A stretch of 64,000 nucleotides of DNA from contig NZ_QTJV01000004.1 of the NCBI RefSeq assembly GCF_003412465.1, forward strand, positions 558,001 to 622,000, written 5' to 3'. This DNA is from Chitinophaga silvisoli. GTDB lineage: Bacteria > Bacteroidota > Bacteroidia > Chitinophagales > Chitinophagaceae. Of the stretch, positions 34,306-43,097 are shown in pieces (the stretch's first letter is position 1; the number at the start of each line of letters is the position of its first letter). The position numbers and the translations under genes are program-made. The notes beneath the pieces are model-generated. The model was not told the origin of the DNA. It made no database searches and saw only the letters and a program-made list of their open reading frames with translations.

Positions 34306-35481
34306 ATGGAAACAGCATACATTGTAGCCGGATACAGAACCGCTGTGGGAAAGGCTAAACGTGGCGGATTCCGCTTTTACCGCCCCGACGATCTCGCCGT
34401 AGATGTCATAACAGGTTTGTTAAAAAGCGTACCCCAGCTTGACCCGAAGCGCGTAGATGACCTAATTGTAGGGAACGCCGTTCCCGAAGCTGAACAAGGC
34501 CTCCAGATAGGCAGAATGATCTCAGTGAGAGCCCTCGGTATCGAAGTCCCCGGTGTAACCGTGAACAGATACTGCGCCTCCGGACTCGAAACCATCGCCA
34601 TCGCCACCGCCAAAATTCAGTCAGGTATGGCCCACTGCATCATCGCAGGTGGTACCGAAAGTATGAGCCTGGTGCCCGTAGCCGGCTGGAAAACAGTGCC
34701 TAATTTCAAAGTGGCCAGCACCACTCCTGAATACTACCTCGGCATGGGCCTCACCGCCGAAGCCGTAGCCAAAGAATATAATATTTCCCGCGAAGACCAG
34801 GACCTCTTCGCCCTCAACTCCCATCAGAAAGCCATCAAGGCTATTCAGAACGGCTACTTCAAAGATGGTATCCTCCCCATCAATATCGATGAAGTATACG
34901 TAGATGACAAAGGGCGCAAGCAACAAAGAACCTACACCGTCGATACCGACGAAGGACCTCGTGCCGATACCTCCGCCGAAGCCCTCGCCAAACTCAAACC
35001 CGTCTTTGCTGCCGGTGGCAGTGTGACCGCCGGTAACTCCTCCCAGACTTCCGATGGTGCCGCCTTCGTCATCGTGATGAGCGAAACCATGGTCAAAGAA
35101 CTGGGCCTCGAACCTATCGGCCGCCTCGTAGGCTGCGCTTCCGCAGGCGTTCACCCACGTATTATGGGCATCGGACCCGTAGCCGCCATCCCTAAAGTGC
35201 TGCAGCAGACAGGCAAAAGCCTCAATGATATCGACCTCGTGGAACTCAACGAAGCCTTCGCCTCACAGTCGGTTGCCGTAATCCGTGAAGTAGGTATCGA
35301 TCCTGATATCGTGAATATCAATGGTGGAGCCATCGCCCTGGGACATCCCCTCGGTTGTACCGGCGCAAAACTCACCGTACAGATCCTCAATGATTTGAAA
35401 AGACTGGATAAAAAATATGGCATCGTCACTGCCTGCGTAGGCGGTGGCCAGGGCATAGCCGGTGTCATCGAAAGACTCTAA
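34306..35481 (+). CDS. Acetyl-CoA C-acyltransferase (thiolase)
   Basis: This 391-residue protein contains the three thiolase catalytic segments: nucleophile Cys90 in NRYCASGLET, His347 in ALGHPLGCTG and Cys377 in VTACVGGGQG. It condenses or cleaves acetyl-CoA units in fatty-acid or amino-acid breakdown. The length is standard for FadA/AtoB-type enzymes. The usual fadB partner is not adjacent, so the exact substrate is uncertain. Cytoplasmic. It is a single gene with its own terminator. Confidence 0.93.
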   Translation: METAYIVAGYRTAVGKAKRGGFRFYRPDDLAVDVITGLLKSVPQLDPKRVDDLIVGNAVPEAEQGLQIGRMISVRALGIEVPGVTVNRYCASGLETIAIATAKIQSGMAHCIIAGGTESMSLVPVAGWKTVPNFKVASTTPEYYLGMGLTAEAVAKEYNISREDQDLFALNSHQKAIKAIQNGYFKDGILPINIDEVYVDDKGRKQQRTYTVDTDEGPRADTSAEALAKLKPVFAAGGSVTAGNSSQTSDGAAFVIVMSETMVKELGLEPIGRLVGCASAGVHPRIMGIGPVAAIPKVLQQTGKSLNDIDLVELNEAFASQSVAVIREVGIDPDIVNINGGAIALGHPLGCTGAKLTVQILNDLKRLDKKYGIVTACVGGGQGIAGVIERL

Positions 35482-35520
35482 AAATCCAGCAATAAGACCT
35501 TAAAAATCTGTAAATATATT

Positions 35521-35557
35521 GAAATGCCTCCCTCACAAAGGAGGCATTTCGCTTTTT
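35521..35557 (+). terminator. Terminator after the thiolase gene
   Basis: An 11-bp stem GAAATGCCTCC / GGAGGCATTTC, loop CTCACAAA, then GCTTTTT, 39 bp after the stop. Confidence 0.88.
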
Positions 35558-35721
35558 AAATCTATATACCCCAGTTGAAAAATCATTTGATTACCATACA
35601 CTTACATCCAATTCCCGCCCCTTTCTTCTATATTTCCCCCATACTCTTAGCCCCCTTATACCTTGATAAGTACTTTTACGTTTTTAAAGTACTCAATCAA
35701 TAACCATTTTAAAAAATCACT

Positions 35722-37305
35722 ATGAAAACATTCACCTGGCTCTGTTGCTGTGCCCTCCTACTCTTTGCGTGCAACAAACAACAAGATGCCGCCCTGCTAT
35801 CAAACAAACAAACCGTAGCTGCCACCTCCATCAGCAAAACCACAGGCAAAAAAATCTTTATCCACTACATGCCCTGGTTCGAAACACCCGAATCCAAAGG
35901 CAGCTGGGGATACCACTGGAAAATGAACACTCAGAACCCAGACATCATCACCAATGGCAAAAGACAAATCGCCTCTTACTATTATCCTAAAACAGGTCCC
36001 TACTACTCCGCCGATCCCGCCATCATCGAGTACCAACTCCTCCTCATGAAATACGCCGGTGCCGATGGCGTTTTTATCGACTGGCCAGGTACCAGGGTAT
36101 TGTATGACTACCCGGACAACCTTGCTAACTCAAATGCCCTCATCAACAAACTGAACGCAGTCGGCCTGCAATTCAGCATCGTTGAAGAAGACAGGAACTG
36201 GGATGCCGGCAATACCGCCGGTGCTCATGGCGACTTCACCTACATGCAAAACAATTACTTTAACAAATCCAATTACCTCACCACAAACGGTAGCCCGGTA
36301 GTGCTCAACTTTGGTCCCATCACCTTCCACCAGTCTTCCCAATGGGATGCCATCCTGAGTGGTATCACGCCCAGGCCAAAGATCATCCCGCTCTACGGTT
36401 TTACCTCCGAAGTAGGTGCCAATAATGCGGGTGGTGAATTTCCCTGGATCTACCAGGATCACCCCACTGTTGTGAATAACTACTATGCACAGGCAGCCAG
36501 TTTTGCACTGCCTATCGGTGTAGTTTACCCCGGCTTCAACTCCTTCTACGCCGCCGGTGCTGCCGATGGCCCTACCTGGCAAATCGCCTTTAATGGTACC
36601 GGCACCTTCTCTACCATGCTGGACAAAGCCCTCGCCTCTTCCGTGAGCATCATCCAATTCGCTACCTGGAATGATTATGGAGAAGGTACCATGATCGAAC
36701 CTACAGAAGAATTCGGCTATTCCTTCCTCACCACCATGCAGCAAAAACTGGGCGTACCCTATGGACAACATGAACTGGAACTGATCTTCCAATTATACCA
36801 GGCCCGCAAAGCCAATGCTGGTAACAGCACGGTCCAGGCACAACTCGACCAAGTCTTCAACTACCTCGCAAACCAACAGGTAGCACAGGCAGAAGCATTG
36901 CTGAATAACCTGGGCGGCGGCAATACAGGCACCGGCGTGTATATCAAAAACAAATGGCTGAGCACCTATCTCTATGAAGAGAATGGACAGGTAAAATATA
37001 GCACCTCCAATACCGGTAATCAATATAAATGGGTACAGGAAACCGTGAATGGACATATTCGTTTTAAAAACCTCTCCACAGGACATTACTTGAATATCGA
37101 ACACCTGTACTCCTATGTAGAAAGTAGCAATGTACCGAACACCTACTATAGCAGTTACTGGGTGCTGGAAAATTATAATGGCTATACCAGGTTGAAAAAT
37201 GAATGGCAAAATAGCTACCTGAATCTTGAAAATCAGAGTGGATTAGCACAGTGCACAGTAGTGCCTGATTATTTCGAAAGCAGTCAGTGGACCTTACAAC
37301 AATAA
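35722..37305 (+). CDS. GH71/GH99-like glycoside hydrolase lipoprotein with beta-trefoil tail
   Basis: This 527-residue protein has a lipoprotein signal (FTWLCCCALLLFACNK; Cys in LFAC). The catalytic part (about 50-355) has the opening IHYMPWF, the core DGVFIDWPG and the late TWNDYGEGTMIEP, as in GH71/GH99-like families acting on alpha-glucans or alpha-mannans. A helical spacer precedes a C-terminal beta-trefoil (about 405-527) with three RICIN-like repeats (YIKNKWLSTYL, FKNLSTGHYLNIEH, LKNEWQNSYLNLEN). It is a surface enzyme, not linked to a SusCD pair. The substrate class is inferred from the fold only. Confidence 0.75.
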   Translation: MKTFTWLCCCALLLFACNKQQDAALLSNKQTVAATSISKTTGKKIFIHYMPWFETPESKGSWGYHWKMNTQNPDIITNGKRQIASYYYPKTGPYYSADPAIIEYQLLLMKYAGADGVFIDWPGTRVLYDYPDNLANSNALINKLNAVGLQFSIVEEDRNWDAGNTAGAHGDFTYMQNNYFNKSNYLTTNGSPVVLNFGPITFHQSSQWDAILSGITPRPKIIPLYGFTSEVGANNAGGEFPWIYQDHPTVVNNYYAQAASFALPIGVVYPGFNSFYAAGAADGPTWQIAFNGTGTFSTMLDKALASSVSIIQFATWNDYGEGTMIEPTEEFGYSFLTTMQQKLGVPYGQHELELIFQLYQARKANAGNSTVQAQLDQVFNYLANQQVAQAEALLNNLGGGNTGTGVYIKNKWLSTYLYEENGQVKYSTSNTGNQYKWVQETVNGHIRFKNLSTGHYLNIEHLYSYVESSNVPNTYYSSYWVLENYNGYTRLKNEWQNSYLNLENQSGLAQCTVVPDYFESSQWTLQQ

Positions 37306-37314
37306 TTTTCTAAG

Positions 37315-37347
37315 ACCGGTTCCCCTTTCTTAAGGAACCGGTTTTTA
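37315..37347 (+). terminator. Terminator after the GH71/99-like gene
   Basis: Stem ACCGGTTCC / GGAACCGGT with a 10-nt loop, followed by TTTTTATTTTC. Confidence 0.85.
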
Positions 37348-37377
37348 TTTTCCTCAAAGCCCTGAAAATAAATTTTT

Positions 37378-37404
37378 AAGTGAACGATCGCTCACTTATC
37401 TTTA
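37378..37404 (+). promoter_or_regulatory. TetR operator 1 with -7 box
   Basis: AAGTGAACGATCGCTCACTT (37378-37397) is a near-perfect palindrome of consensus AAGTGAGCGATCGCTCACTT. TATCTTTA (37397-37404), a TAnnTTTG-like -7 box, overlaps its right end, and the tetR ATG follows. Binding here would block tetR transcription. Confidence 0.8.
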
Positions 37405-37411
37405 CTCCCGA

Positions 37412-38002
37412 ATGAGGCAACGCGACGAAAATAAAATCCTTACCATCACCGAAAAAGCAATCGAAATGATTGCCGATGATGGCCTGGAAAACTTCGGCAT
37501 CAACAAACTCGCAAGAGCCGCCGGCGTATCGCCCGCCACCATTTACATCTATTACAAAGACAAGGAAGACCTGCTCATACAACTATCTGAAGAAGTAGGC
37601 AAAAGAATCGGTCAGGCAGCTCTCAAAGGCCTCGAATCAAACATGCCTTTTGAAGACGGCCTCTGGCTGCAATGGCAAAATCGCGCAAAATATGCATTGA
37701 CTAACAAACGCTACATCTCCTGCGGAGACCAGCTGCAACACTCCAATTACAGGGAGATGTTCACCAAATCTATCTCTTCAGAAATGAAAAAAATAGCAGG
37801 ACCGTTTTTTAAGAATGCAGTAGAAAGAGGAGAAATCAATCCAATCCCCATCGAGATCTATTGGTCAGTGGCATTCGCTCCACTCTATTCAATGGTACGA
37901 TGGCATAAAGACGGCTATAGCCTGGATGGAAAATCATTTACACTCACACCCAAAATCATGCGCGAAGCTTTTGAACTCGTGATAAAAGCATTCAAGAAAT
38001 AA
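37412..38002 (+). CDS. TetR/AcrR-family repressor
   Basis: This 196-residue protein has a TetR HTH at residues 15-60 (FGINKLARAAGVSPATIYIYY, followed by KDKEDLLIQL). The C-terminal ligand domain is helical. Two copies of one palindrome flank the gene, one at its own promoter and one at the MFS gene, so it should repress itself and the MFS pump until a drug-like ligand binds. The first unit of a 56-bp tandem repeat covers its stop codon. Confidence 0.92.
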   Translation: MRQRDENKILTITEKAIEMIADDGLENFGINKLARAAGVSPATIYIYYKDKEDLLIQLSEEVGKRIGQAALKGLESNMPFEDGLWLQWQNRAKYALTNKRYISCGDQLQHSNYREMFTKSISSEMKKIAGPFFKNAVERGEINPIPIEIYWSVAFAPLYSMVRWHKDGYSLDGKSFTLTPKIMREAFELVIKAFKK

Positions 38003-38138
38003 ACCAGTTTTCATGTAAACAACAACTAGGACTCGTCCTAAATACATTCAGGAAATAAACCAGTTTTCATGTAAACAACAACTAGGACTCGTCCTAAATA
38101 CATTCAGCAATTAAACTTGTTTTAAAATAACAACTCGT
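37989..38138. repeat. 56-bp tandem repeat at the 3' end of tetR
   Basis: Units begin CATTCA at 37989, 38045 and 38101. The first two are almost identical; the third is degenerate and shortened. Each full unit has an AGGAC / GTCCT mini-hairpin. The first includes the last codons and stop of tetR, so the repeat arose from the gene end. Confidence 0.85.
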
Positions 38139-38169
38139 CATACAGTCATTTAAAAAACCTTTTTACCCA

Positions 38170-38222
38170 GGGCCTGAACAAAGCCCCTTTTTTTCACAAG
38201 ATAAGTAAGCGATCGCTCACTT
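38170..38222 (+). promoter_or_regulatory. Weak terminator and TetR operator 2 before the MFS gene
   Basis: GGGC / GCCC with a short T-run (38170-38192) may end the tetR transcript. At 38203-38222 AAGTAAGCGATCGCTCACTT repeats operator 1 with one off-centre change, 24 bp before the MFS ATG. Confidence 0.75.
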
Positions 38223-38246
38223 ATCCCCATTTTTAATCCGCCTTCT

Positions 38247-39479
38247 ATGAACCAGACAAACAATTTTTCACCCTACCAGAAACTGGTAGTAGCCCTCCTG
38301 GCGCTCACCCAGTTCACGGTCATCCTCGACTTCATGATCGTCTCGCCATTAGGTGACATGCTCATGAAATCACTCTCCATCAACCCACAGCAATTCGGCC
38401 TGATCGTCTCCGCCTACGCCTTCAGCGCCGGCATCTCCGGCCTCCTCACCAGTGGCTTTGCCGATCGCTTTGACCGCAAAAAACTCCTCGTATTCTTCTA
38501 CGCAGGATTCATCATCGGCACCGCCTGCTGCGGTATCGCTAACACCTACCCCGTGCTCGTTGCCGCCCGCATCGTCACCGGCCTCTTTGGTGGTGTCATC
38601 AGCTCCATCTCCATGGCCATCGTCACCGACCTCTTCCCCGTTCAGCAACGCGGCCGCGTGATGGGCTTCCTGCAAATGGGATTCGGGGCCAGCCAGGTAC
38701 TAGGCATCCCTATCAGCCTCTATCTCGCCAACGCATGGGGCTGGGAAGCCCCCTTCCTATTAGTAGTCGGACTCGCCATCATCATCATGCTACTCATCCT
38801 CCTGCGCATACACCCTATCACTGCACACCTTGCACTGCAACACGATAAATCTGCTTTAATACACCTCTGGCACACCCTGACCAAAGGCAACTATGCTATA
38901 GGCTTTGCAACCACTGCCATGCTCTCCATCGGAGGCTTTATGATGATGCCCTTTAGTAGCGCCTACGCTATCAATAACCTCCACGTCACACAACAACAAC
39001 TCCCCCTGCTCTTCATTGTAGCAGGTATCGGTACCCTCATCGTCATGCCCATGATCGGAAAACTCAGTGATAAAATGGATCGCTTTACTATCACCAGCAT
39101 GGCTACACTGCTCATGATTATCCTGATTGCAATTTATACACACCTGCCACCCGTACCGCTATACACCGTGATCGCCATCAATGTACTCATGATGGCCGCT
39201 ATCATGGGCCGCGCTGTTCCCGCCATGGCCATCATTACCAGTGTACCCGATATGGCAGACAGAGGTGCCTTCATGAGCATCAACTCCTCCTTACAACAAA
39301 TAGCCGGTGGTATCGCCGCCGCCTTCGCCGGGATGATAGTTGTACAAAAAACGAAGACTAGCCCGCTGGAACATTTTGATATCGTGGGGTATGTAGCAAT
39401 TATTATCTCCCTCTGCTGTTTAATGATCTTAAGCAGAGTCAGTAAAATGGTAAAAGCAAAATTTACACCTGCGCTATAA
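38247..39479 (+). CDS. MFS transporter (drug-efflux type)
   Basis: This 410-residue inner-membrane protein has about 12 hydrophobic segments. The loop between helices 2 and 3 (GFADRFDRKKLLVF) carries the DHA1 motif A pattern G-x-x-D-R-x-x-R/K-K, and the later GVISSISMAIVTDLFP and RGRVMGFLQMGFG segments fit helices 4-5. It is a proton-coupled exporter of the Bcr/CmlA/arabinose-efflux kind, controlled by the adjacent TetR through operator 2. The substrate cannot be read from sequence. Confidence 0.9.
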   Translation: MNQTNNFSPYQKLVVALLALTQFTVILDFMIVSPLGDMLMKSLSINPQQFGLIVSAYAFSAGISGLLTSGFADRFDRKKLLVFFYAGFIIGTACCGIANTYPVLVAARIVTGLFGGVISSISMAIVTDLFPVQQRGRVMGFLQMGFGASQVLGIPISLYLANAWGWEAPFLLVVGLAIIIMLLILLRIHPITAHLALQHDKSALIHLWHTLTKGNYAIGFATTAMLSIGGFMMMPFSSAYAINNLHVTQQQLPLLFIVAGIGTLIVMPMIGKLSDKMDRFTITSMATLLMIILIAIYTHLPPVPLYTVIAINVLMMAAIMGRAVPAMAIITSVPDMADRGAFMSINSSLQQIAGGIAAAFAGMIVVQKTKTSPLEHFDIVGYVAIIISLCCLMILSRVSKMVKAKFTPAL

Positions 39480-39493
39480 TATAAATGTGCTAT

Positions 39494-39562
39494 AAAAAAA
39501 GAAGTTGTATCAAAAGTAAAATTCCAATGCCTTCAGATTACTTTTGATACAACTTCCTTTTT
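39494..39562. repeat. Long palindrome, family copy 2
   Basis: Arms 39494-39519 and 39538-39562 pair over about 25 bp around an 18-nt loop, inner ends GTATCAAAAGTAA and TTACTTTTGATAC, flanked by A- and T-runs. It lies 14 bp after the MFS stop and 7 bp before the next converging stop, an ideal two-way terminator. Confidence 0.9.
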
Positions 39563-39569
39563 TAAAAAA

Positions 39570-39935
39570 TTATTCCACCCAGTAAGTCAACGTCACTACT
39601 ATATACCCATCACTCCCCACCTGACTATCATCCAGGGTCACAGTCTTAGCTACCACACCATCCCAGTTGCCCGGGTTAGCACCAAACTGATAAGTGCCCG
39701 CCGGCAGATCATAGATCTCATAACTTTCACGGTCAGCATTGTAAGTAACACCACTGGACTGATTCACCGCCCAGAAACCATACAAACCAGTACTACCCGT
39801 GTATGGATTACCGTAGATGTCTACCAGCGCTATACGTACATTGTAAGTAGTGGCCACCGCCGGCTTGGGTGTTGCGGCAGCAGTGTTCGCAATGAAGAAG
39901 ATGGACAGAAAACTGCAAATAAGTGCTAATCTCAT
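39570..39935 (-). CDS. Small exported beta-sandwich protein
   Basis: This 121-residue protein has a signal peptide (LICSFLSIFFIANTAAATP). The rest is a single prealbumin-like or carboxypeptidase-regulatory-like sandwich (NVRIALVDIYGNPY, then YEIYDLPAGTYQFGANP, ending VVTLTYWVE), as found in surface or periplasmic stalk proteins. No enzyme motif. Function unknown. Confidence 0.6.
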   Translation of the reverse strand: MRLALICSFLSIFFIANTAAATPKPAVATTYNVRIALVDIYGNPYTGSTGLYGFWAVNQSSGVTYNADRESYEIYDLPAGTYQFGANPGNWDGVVAKTVTLDDSQVGSDGYIVVTLTYWVE

Positions 39936-40013
39936 GGGCTAAACAATTTAAATTGAGGGAATTGAGATATCGCAACCAAGATAATTTTTTTTGATAAAAA
40001 AATAAGGTTACTA

Positions 40014-40034
40014 TAAAAAAGGAGCCACAGCTCC
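40014..40034 (-). terminator. Terminator of the gene at 40047-41204
   Basis: On the minus strand GGAGC TGTG GCTCC is followed by TTTTTT, 12 bp after the stop. Confidence 0.7.
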
Positions 40035-40046
40035 CTTCTTCTTTTA

Positions 40047-41204
40047 CTACTTACTTTTTGATACATAATCATACGGCACCTGGTCCGCCAGCTTCTCCCA
40101 TCCCCAATATCCACTAAACAACAGCGCCAACGGATTCACACAAACCCCCTCCTTACTAAACGTACAATCCGGTTGCATAAACCGTATCATCGACTCCTGC
40201 TCCTTCGGCAATCTCCCCATCAACCTTGCGTATTTATTCGCCTCCAATTCCTTCATATAAGTCACCAGCAACATATTCTCACAATGCAGCTCATACTTAT
40301 CCTCCAGACTATCTGACGGCTTCATCAAATCTACAGGCTGTAATGGCCTCGGCATTCTATAATTCACATAATTACTATCATCTGAATATGCATCCCTGTT
40401 CATCATAATCTTCCCATTCTTCACAATCGTATCCTTTACATACCCCCGCTGCCGCGGCCGCCGCACCACCTCATTCACCACAAAACCTTCTTCCGCCGTA
40501 TTCCCATTGATCAGCGACCTGAAAAAATGTAATGAAGAACCATGAAACACCTCCTCCCTATTCGCCGCCCACTGCCGCTGCTGCGCCTTTTTCTTCGTTG
40601 TCATATTCTCATAAAACGCATACCCATAATAAGAAATCACATGATCCCTGTCTGAATTCACATACTGCTTCAGCAAAAACCGGATCTTATACCCCAACGC
40701 TGCATTCACTATCACCAGGTAATCTTCCGTACTCGCCTTCAATGCCTGCTCCGCATTATCATACCCGATATCCAATATCTCATCATTCGTAATCACACAG
40801 GTCTTTGCAAACTCCGTCTTCCCTATAAATGTCTCTTTAAACTTCTTAATATTTGCCTCCCGCTTCGGATCACGCTTTACCTCAAATGCTTTCAACACAG
40901 TCGCCTTCGGCTGCAACGCGATCTTAATATCCACATCCTCCGTATTCACATCCAAAAAATTCGACACCGTTTCATACCCCACATACGATGCAATCAATTC
41001 ATACCTGCCCGGCACCACACCACCTATATTAAAACTACCACCCTCATTAGTAGTACCTCCCTTACTGGTATTATTAATGAATACCGTTGCAAAACCTAAA
41101 GGTTTGCCATCAGTAGCGGAGACAACCCTACCCGTAATTTTGACCTGTGCAGATACCACTTCCGTCAATGTGAGCAAATAACAGAAGAATAAAACTCTTT
41201 TCAT
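40047..41204 (-). CDS. Exported protein with carboxypeptidase-D-like N-domain
   Basis: I take the ATG at 41204 (MKRVLFFCYLLTLTEVVSAQ, a clear signal peptide) and not the upstream ATG at 41237. This gives 385 residues. Residues 22-105 are a CarboxypepD_reg-like sandwich (ITGRVVSATDGKPLGFATVF, then YELIASYVGYETVS), as at the front of TonB receptors. The remaining ~280 residues are a domain typical of similar Bacteroidota surface proteins, with charged helices and no active-site motif I recognise. The second SusD gene is upstream on the same strand but a terminator lies between. Confidence 0.65.
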   Translation of the reverse strand: MKRVLFFCYLLTLTEVVSAQVKITGRVVSATDGKPLGFATVFINNTSKGGTTNEGGSFNIGGVVPGRYELIASYVGYETVSNFLDVNTEDVDIKIALQPKATVLKAFEVKRDPKREANIKKFKETFIGKTEFAKTCVITNDEILDIGYDNAEQALKASTEDYLVIVNAALGYKIRFLLKQYVNSDRDHVISYYGYAFYENMTTKKKAQQRQWAANREEVFHGSSLHFFRSLINGNTAEEGFVVNEVVRRPRQRGYVKDTIVKNGKIMMNRDAYSDDSNYVNYRMPRPLQPVDLMKPSDSLEDKYELHCENMLLVTYMKELEANKYARLMGRLPKEQESMIRFMQPDCTFSKEGVCVNPLALLFSGYWGWEKLADQVPYDYVSKSK

Positions 41205-41334
41205 GCCCGCGAAATAACATCGAAGCCCGAAAGACATTTTGTTAATATCGATGTAAAGGCAGGATGTGCAGACAAAACACGCTTTTTTAAATCAAAACAC
41301 ACTGTAGAAACACCAACACACTTTAGAAAACCCA

Positions 41335-41365
41335 AAAAGGCTTCTGCAGATCGCAAAAGCCTTTT
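41335..41365 (-). terminator. Terminator of the second SusCD operon
   Basis: Minus-strand stem AAAAGGCTTTTGC / GCAGAAGCCTTTT, then T and G bases, 26 bp after the SusD stop. A 19-bp imperfect duplication ending in TTTAGAAAAC- and GTAGAAACAC-type sequence lies just beyond it. Confidence 0.75.
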
Positions 41366-41390
41366 CAGATTTTCGGTTATTAGAAAGACA

Positions 41391-43070
41391 TCAGTAATTA
41401 GGATTCTTCGTCTCCGCACTACCCTCTCCTCCCGGATTCAGATCCGCCTCATCCGCCGGCACATCCCAGTAATCCATAAAGTTGAAATTGATCGTTACAT
41501 TCTTATTCAATTTCCCCGCTTTCGTCAGGAAGTTATTACCATAACTACCTCCACCTGATCCGATGTCATAAGACCATCCCCATCTGCGCATATCATAAAA
41601 TGATAAGCCCCTGAATACCAGTGACACCCTTCTCTCCATCACCAGTTCCTGCATAGCATTTACTGCAGACAAGCCAGTTCCTGTCACAGCACTTACACCA
41701 GCACCCTGGTAAGCCCTCACCGCATCTACATATGCCAGGCCCGCTTCAGTATTGCCTAAACGGAGATTCGCCTCCGCCAGCATCAGCGCATTCTCTTCAT
41801 AACTACCTGCTATGTATTGCTCATAACCACCAATCGCAGTACTACCATATACATACACACCAGAAGTACCATTGCCACCATCTACAATACTCCACCTGGT
41901 GCCAAATGATAAATCATCCAGGTACTTGGTAGCCGTATCAAAATTGTTCGACACACGCTTATCCCCATCATGGAAATTCTGCATAAAACGCTCTCCTAAT
42001 CTGAATGTAGTAGAAGTATTCACACCCGTCGTCAATACAGATACCGTACCACCGGATGCAGAGAAAAATCCATTCGCCGCCGCACTCCTTCCGGTAAATA
42101 CATAGTCTCCATCTTTTATGCCCGCCGTGGCCAATGTCAATACTTCATTCCAATCCGCCGTCGTCATGGGTGTCGTAGATGTCGTAGTAATAGTTGCACT
42201 CAGGTTCTTATTCACAAATGGAGCCAGCTTATTCACCAGCAGGTTTCTTGCCATCAGGGTATTGATATTCCTCAACCACATATCTGTTGTTAATACACCA
42301 CCATGCCCCACCTGGCAGAAGGAAGGTATCAGCTGTGCCAATACAGTTGAATAATCAGAAGAACTGCTGATGCCTGTCTTTAACAGGTCAGCTGCCTTAT
42401 TCAGGTACTCGTCGGACAATGCAATGATACTATCTTTGACCAGGTACCTGTTAGTCGTACTTCCAAAAGTATCCACTCTCAATCCTGAATAATACAGTGA
42501 CCCGATCTGTGAATACGCATATCCCTTCCACCAGTAGCACCAGGCCTTAATAGTATTGGAACGCGTAGTGCCATCACCGGCAAATGAAATACCATCTACC
42601 AGACTCAATACCTGGTTCAGCGTATTATTCATAGCATACATATTCAGCCATTGGTAATAGGTAGGGTTATAACCGGAACCTGTCTGCGCACGGGTATTGT
42701 TCGCACGCATGAGCGATACATTCGAAATACCTGTTTCGGTTTTTGTACCATCGTCCAGTGTAAAGTATTCAGGAATACTCATGGTACTTACCAGCTGGTT
42801 CGATGCCTGTGCACCTACCACATCGCCCAGCAATTCCATATACCCGAAAGGCAATGAAAAATAACTATCCCCCAACCAGTCGTCCCCGGTTTTAAAACCA
42901 TTGATATATACGCCACCAGTAGCCAGTGAAATCAAACCAGATTCCGTATTCACATTTCCATCTACCGTAGGCAGATTCGGATTACCTACATTCAGTTCTT
43001 TCTTGCAGGACAGTGTTCCCAATAATAGCAAACTGCAAACAAGAGATAAGATATATTTATTATTACTCAT
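41391..43070 (-). CDS. SusD/RagB-family lipoprotein, second pair
   Basis: This 559-residue protein has a lipoprotein signal (ILSLVCSLLLLGTLSCKK). The typical N-terminal helices are present (KAWCYWWKGYAYSQIGSLYY) and the C-terminal SusD signature reads ENALMLAEANLRLGNTEAG, then ELVMERRVSLVFRGLSFYDMRRWG. It pairs with the SusC encoded 27 bp upstream. No hydrolase is nearby, so the ligand is open. The protein contains more Ser/Thr-rich loops than the other two SusDs. Confidence 0.9.
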   Translation of the reverse strand: MSNNKYILSLVCSLLLLGTLSCKKELNVGNPNLPTVDGNVNTESGLISLATGGVYINGFKTGDDWLGDSYFSLPFGYMELLGDVVGAQASNQLVSTMSIPEYFTLDDGTKTETGISNVSLMRANNTRAQTGSGYNPTYYQWLNMYAMNNTLNQVLSLVDGISFAGDGTTRSNTIKAWCYWWKGYAYSQIGSLYYSGLRVDTFGSTTNRYLVKDSIIALSDEYLNKAADLLKTGISSSSDYSTVLAQLIPSFCQVGHGGVLTTDMWLRNINTLMARNLLVNKLAPFVNKNLSATITTTSTTPMTTADWNEVLTLATAGIKDGDYVFTGRSAAANGFFSASGGTVSVLTTGVNTSTTFRLGERFMQNFHDGDKRVSNNFDTATKYLDDLSFGTRWSIVDGGNGTSGVYVYGSTAIGGYEQYIAGSYEENALMLAEANLRLGNTEAGLAYVDAVRAYQGAGVSAVTGTGLSAVNAMQELVMERRVSLVFRGLSFYDMRRWGWSYDIGSGGGSYGNNFLTKAGKLNKNVTINFNFMDYWDVPADEADLNPGGEGSAETKNPNY

Positions 43071-43097
43071 GATGATGTTCCCTTTTAAAATAAAAAT

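Noticed and set aside
34621..35154. 177-residue minus-strand frame inside the thiolase gene
   Set aside because: Gly/His-rich mirror of thiolase codons; GC-rich genes here often leave antisense frames open.
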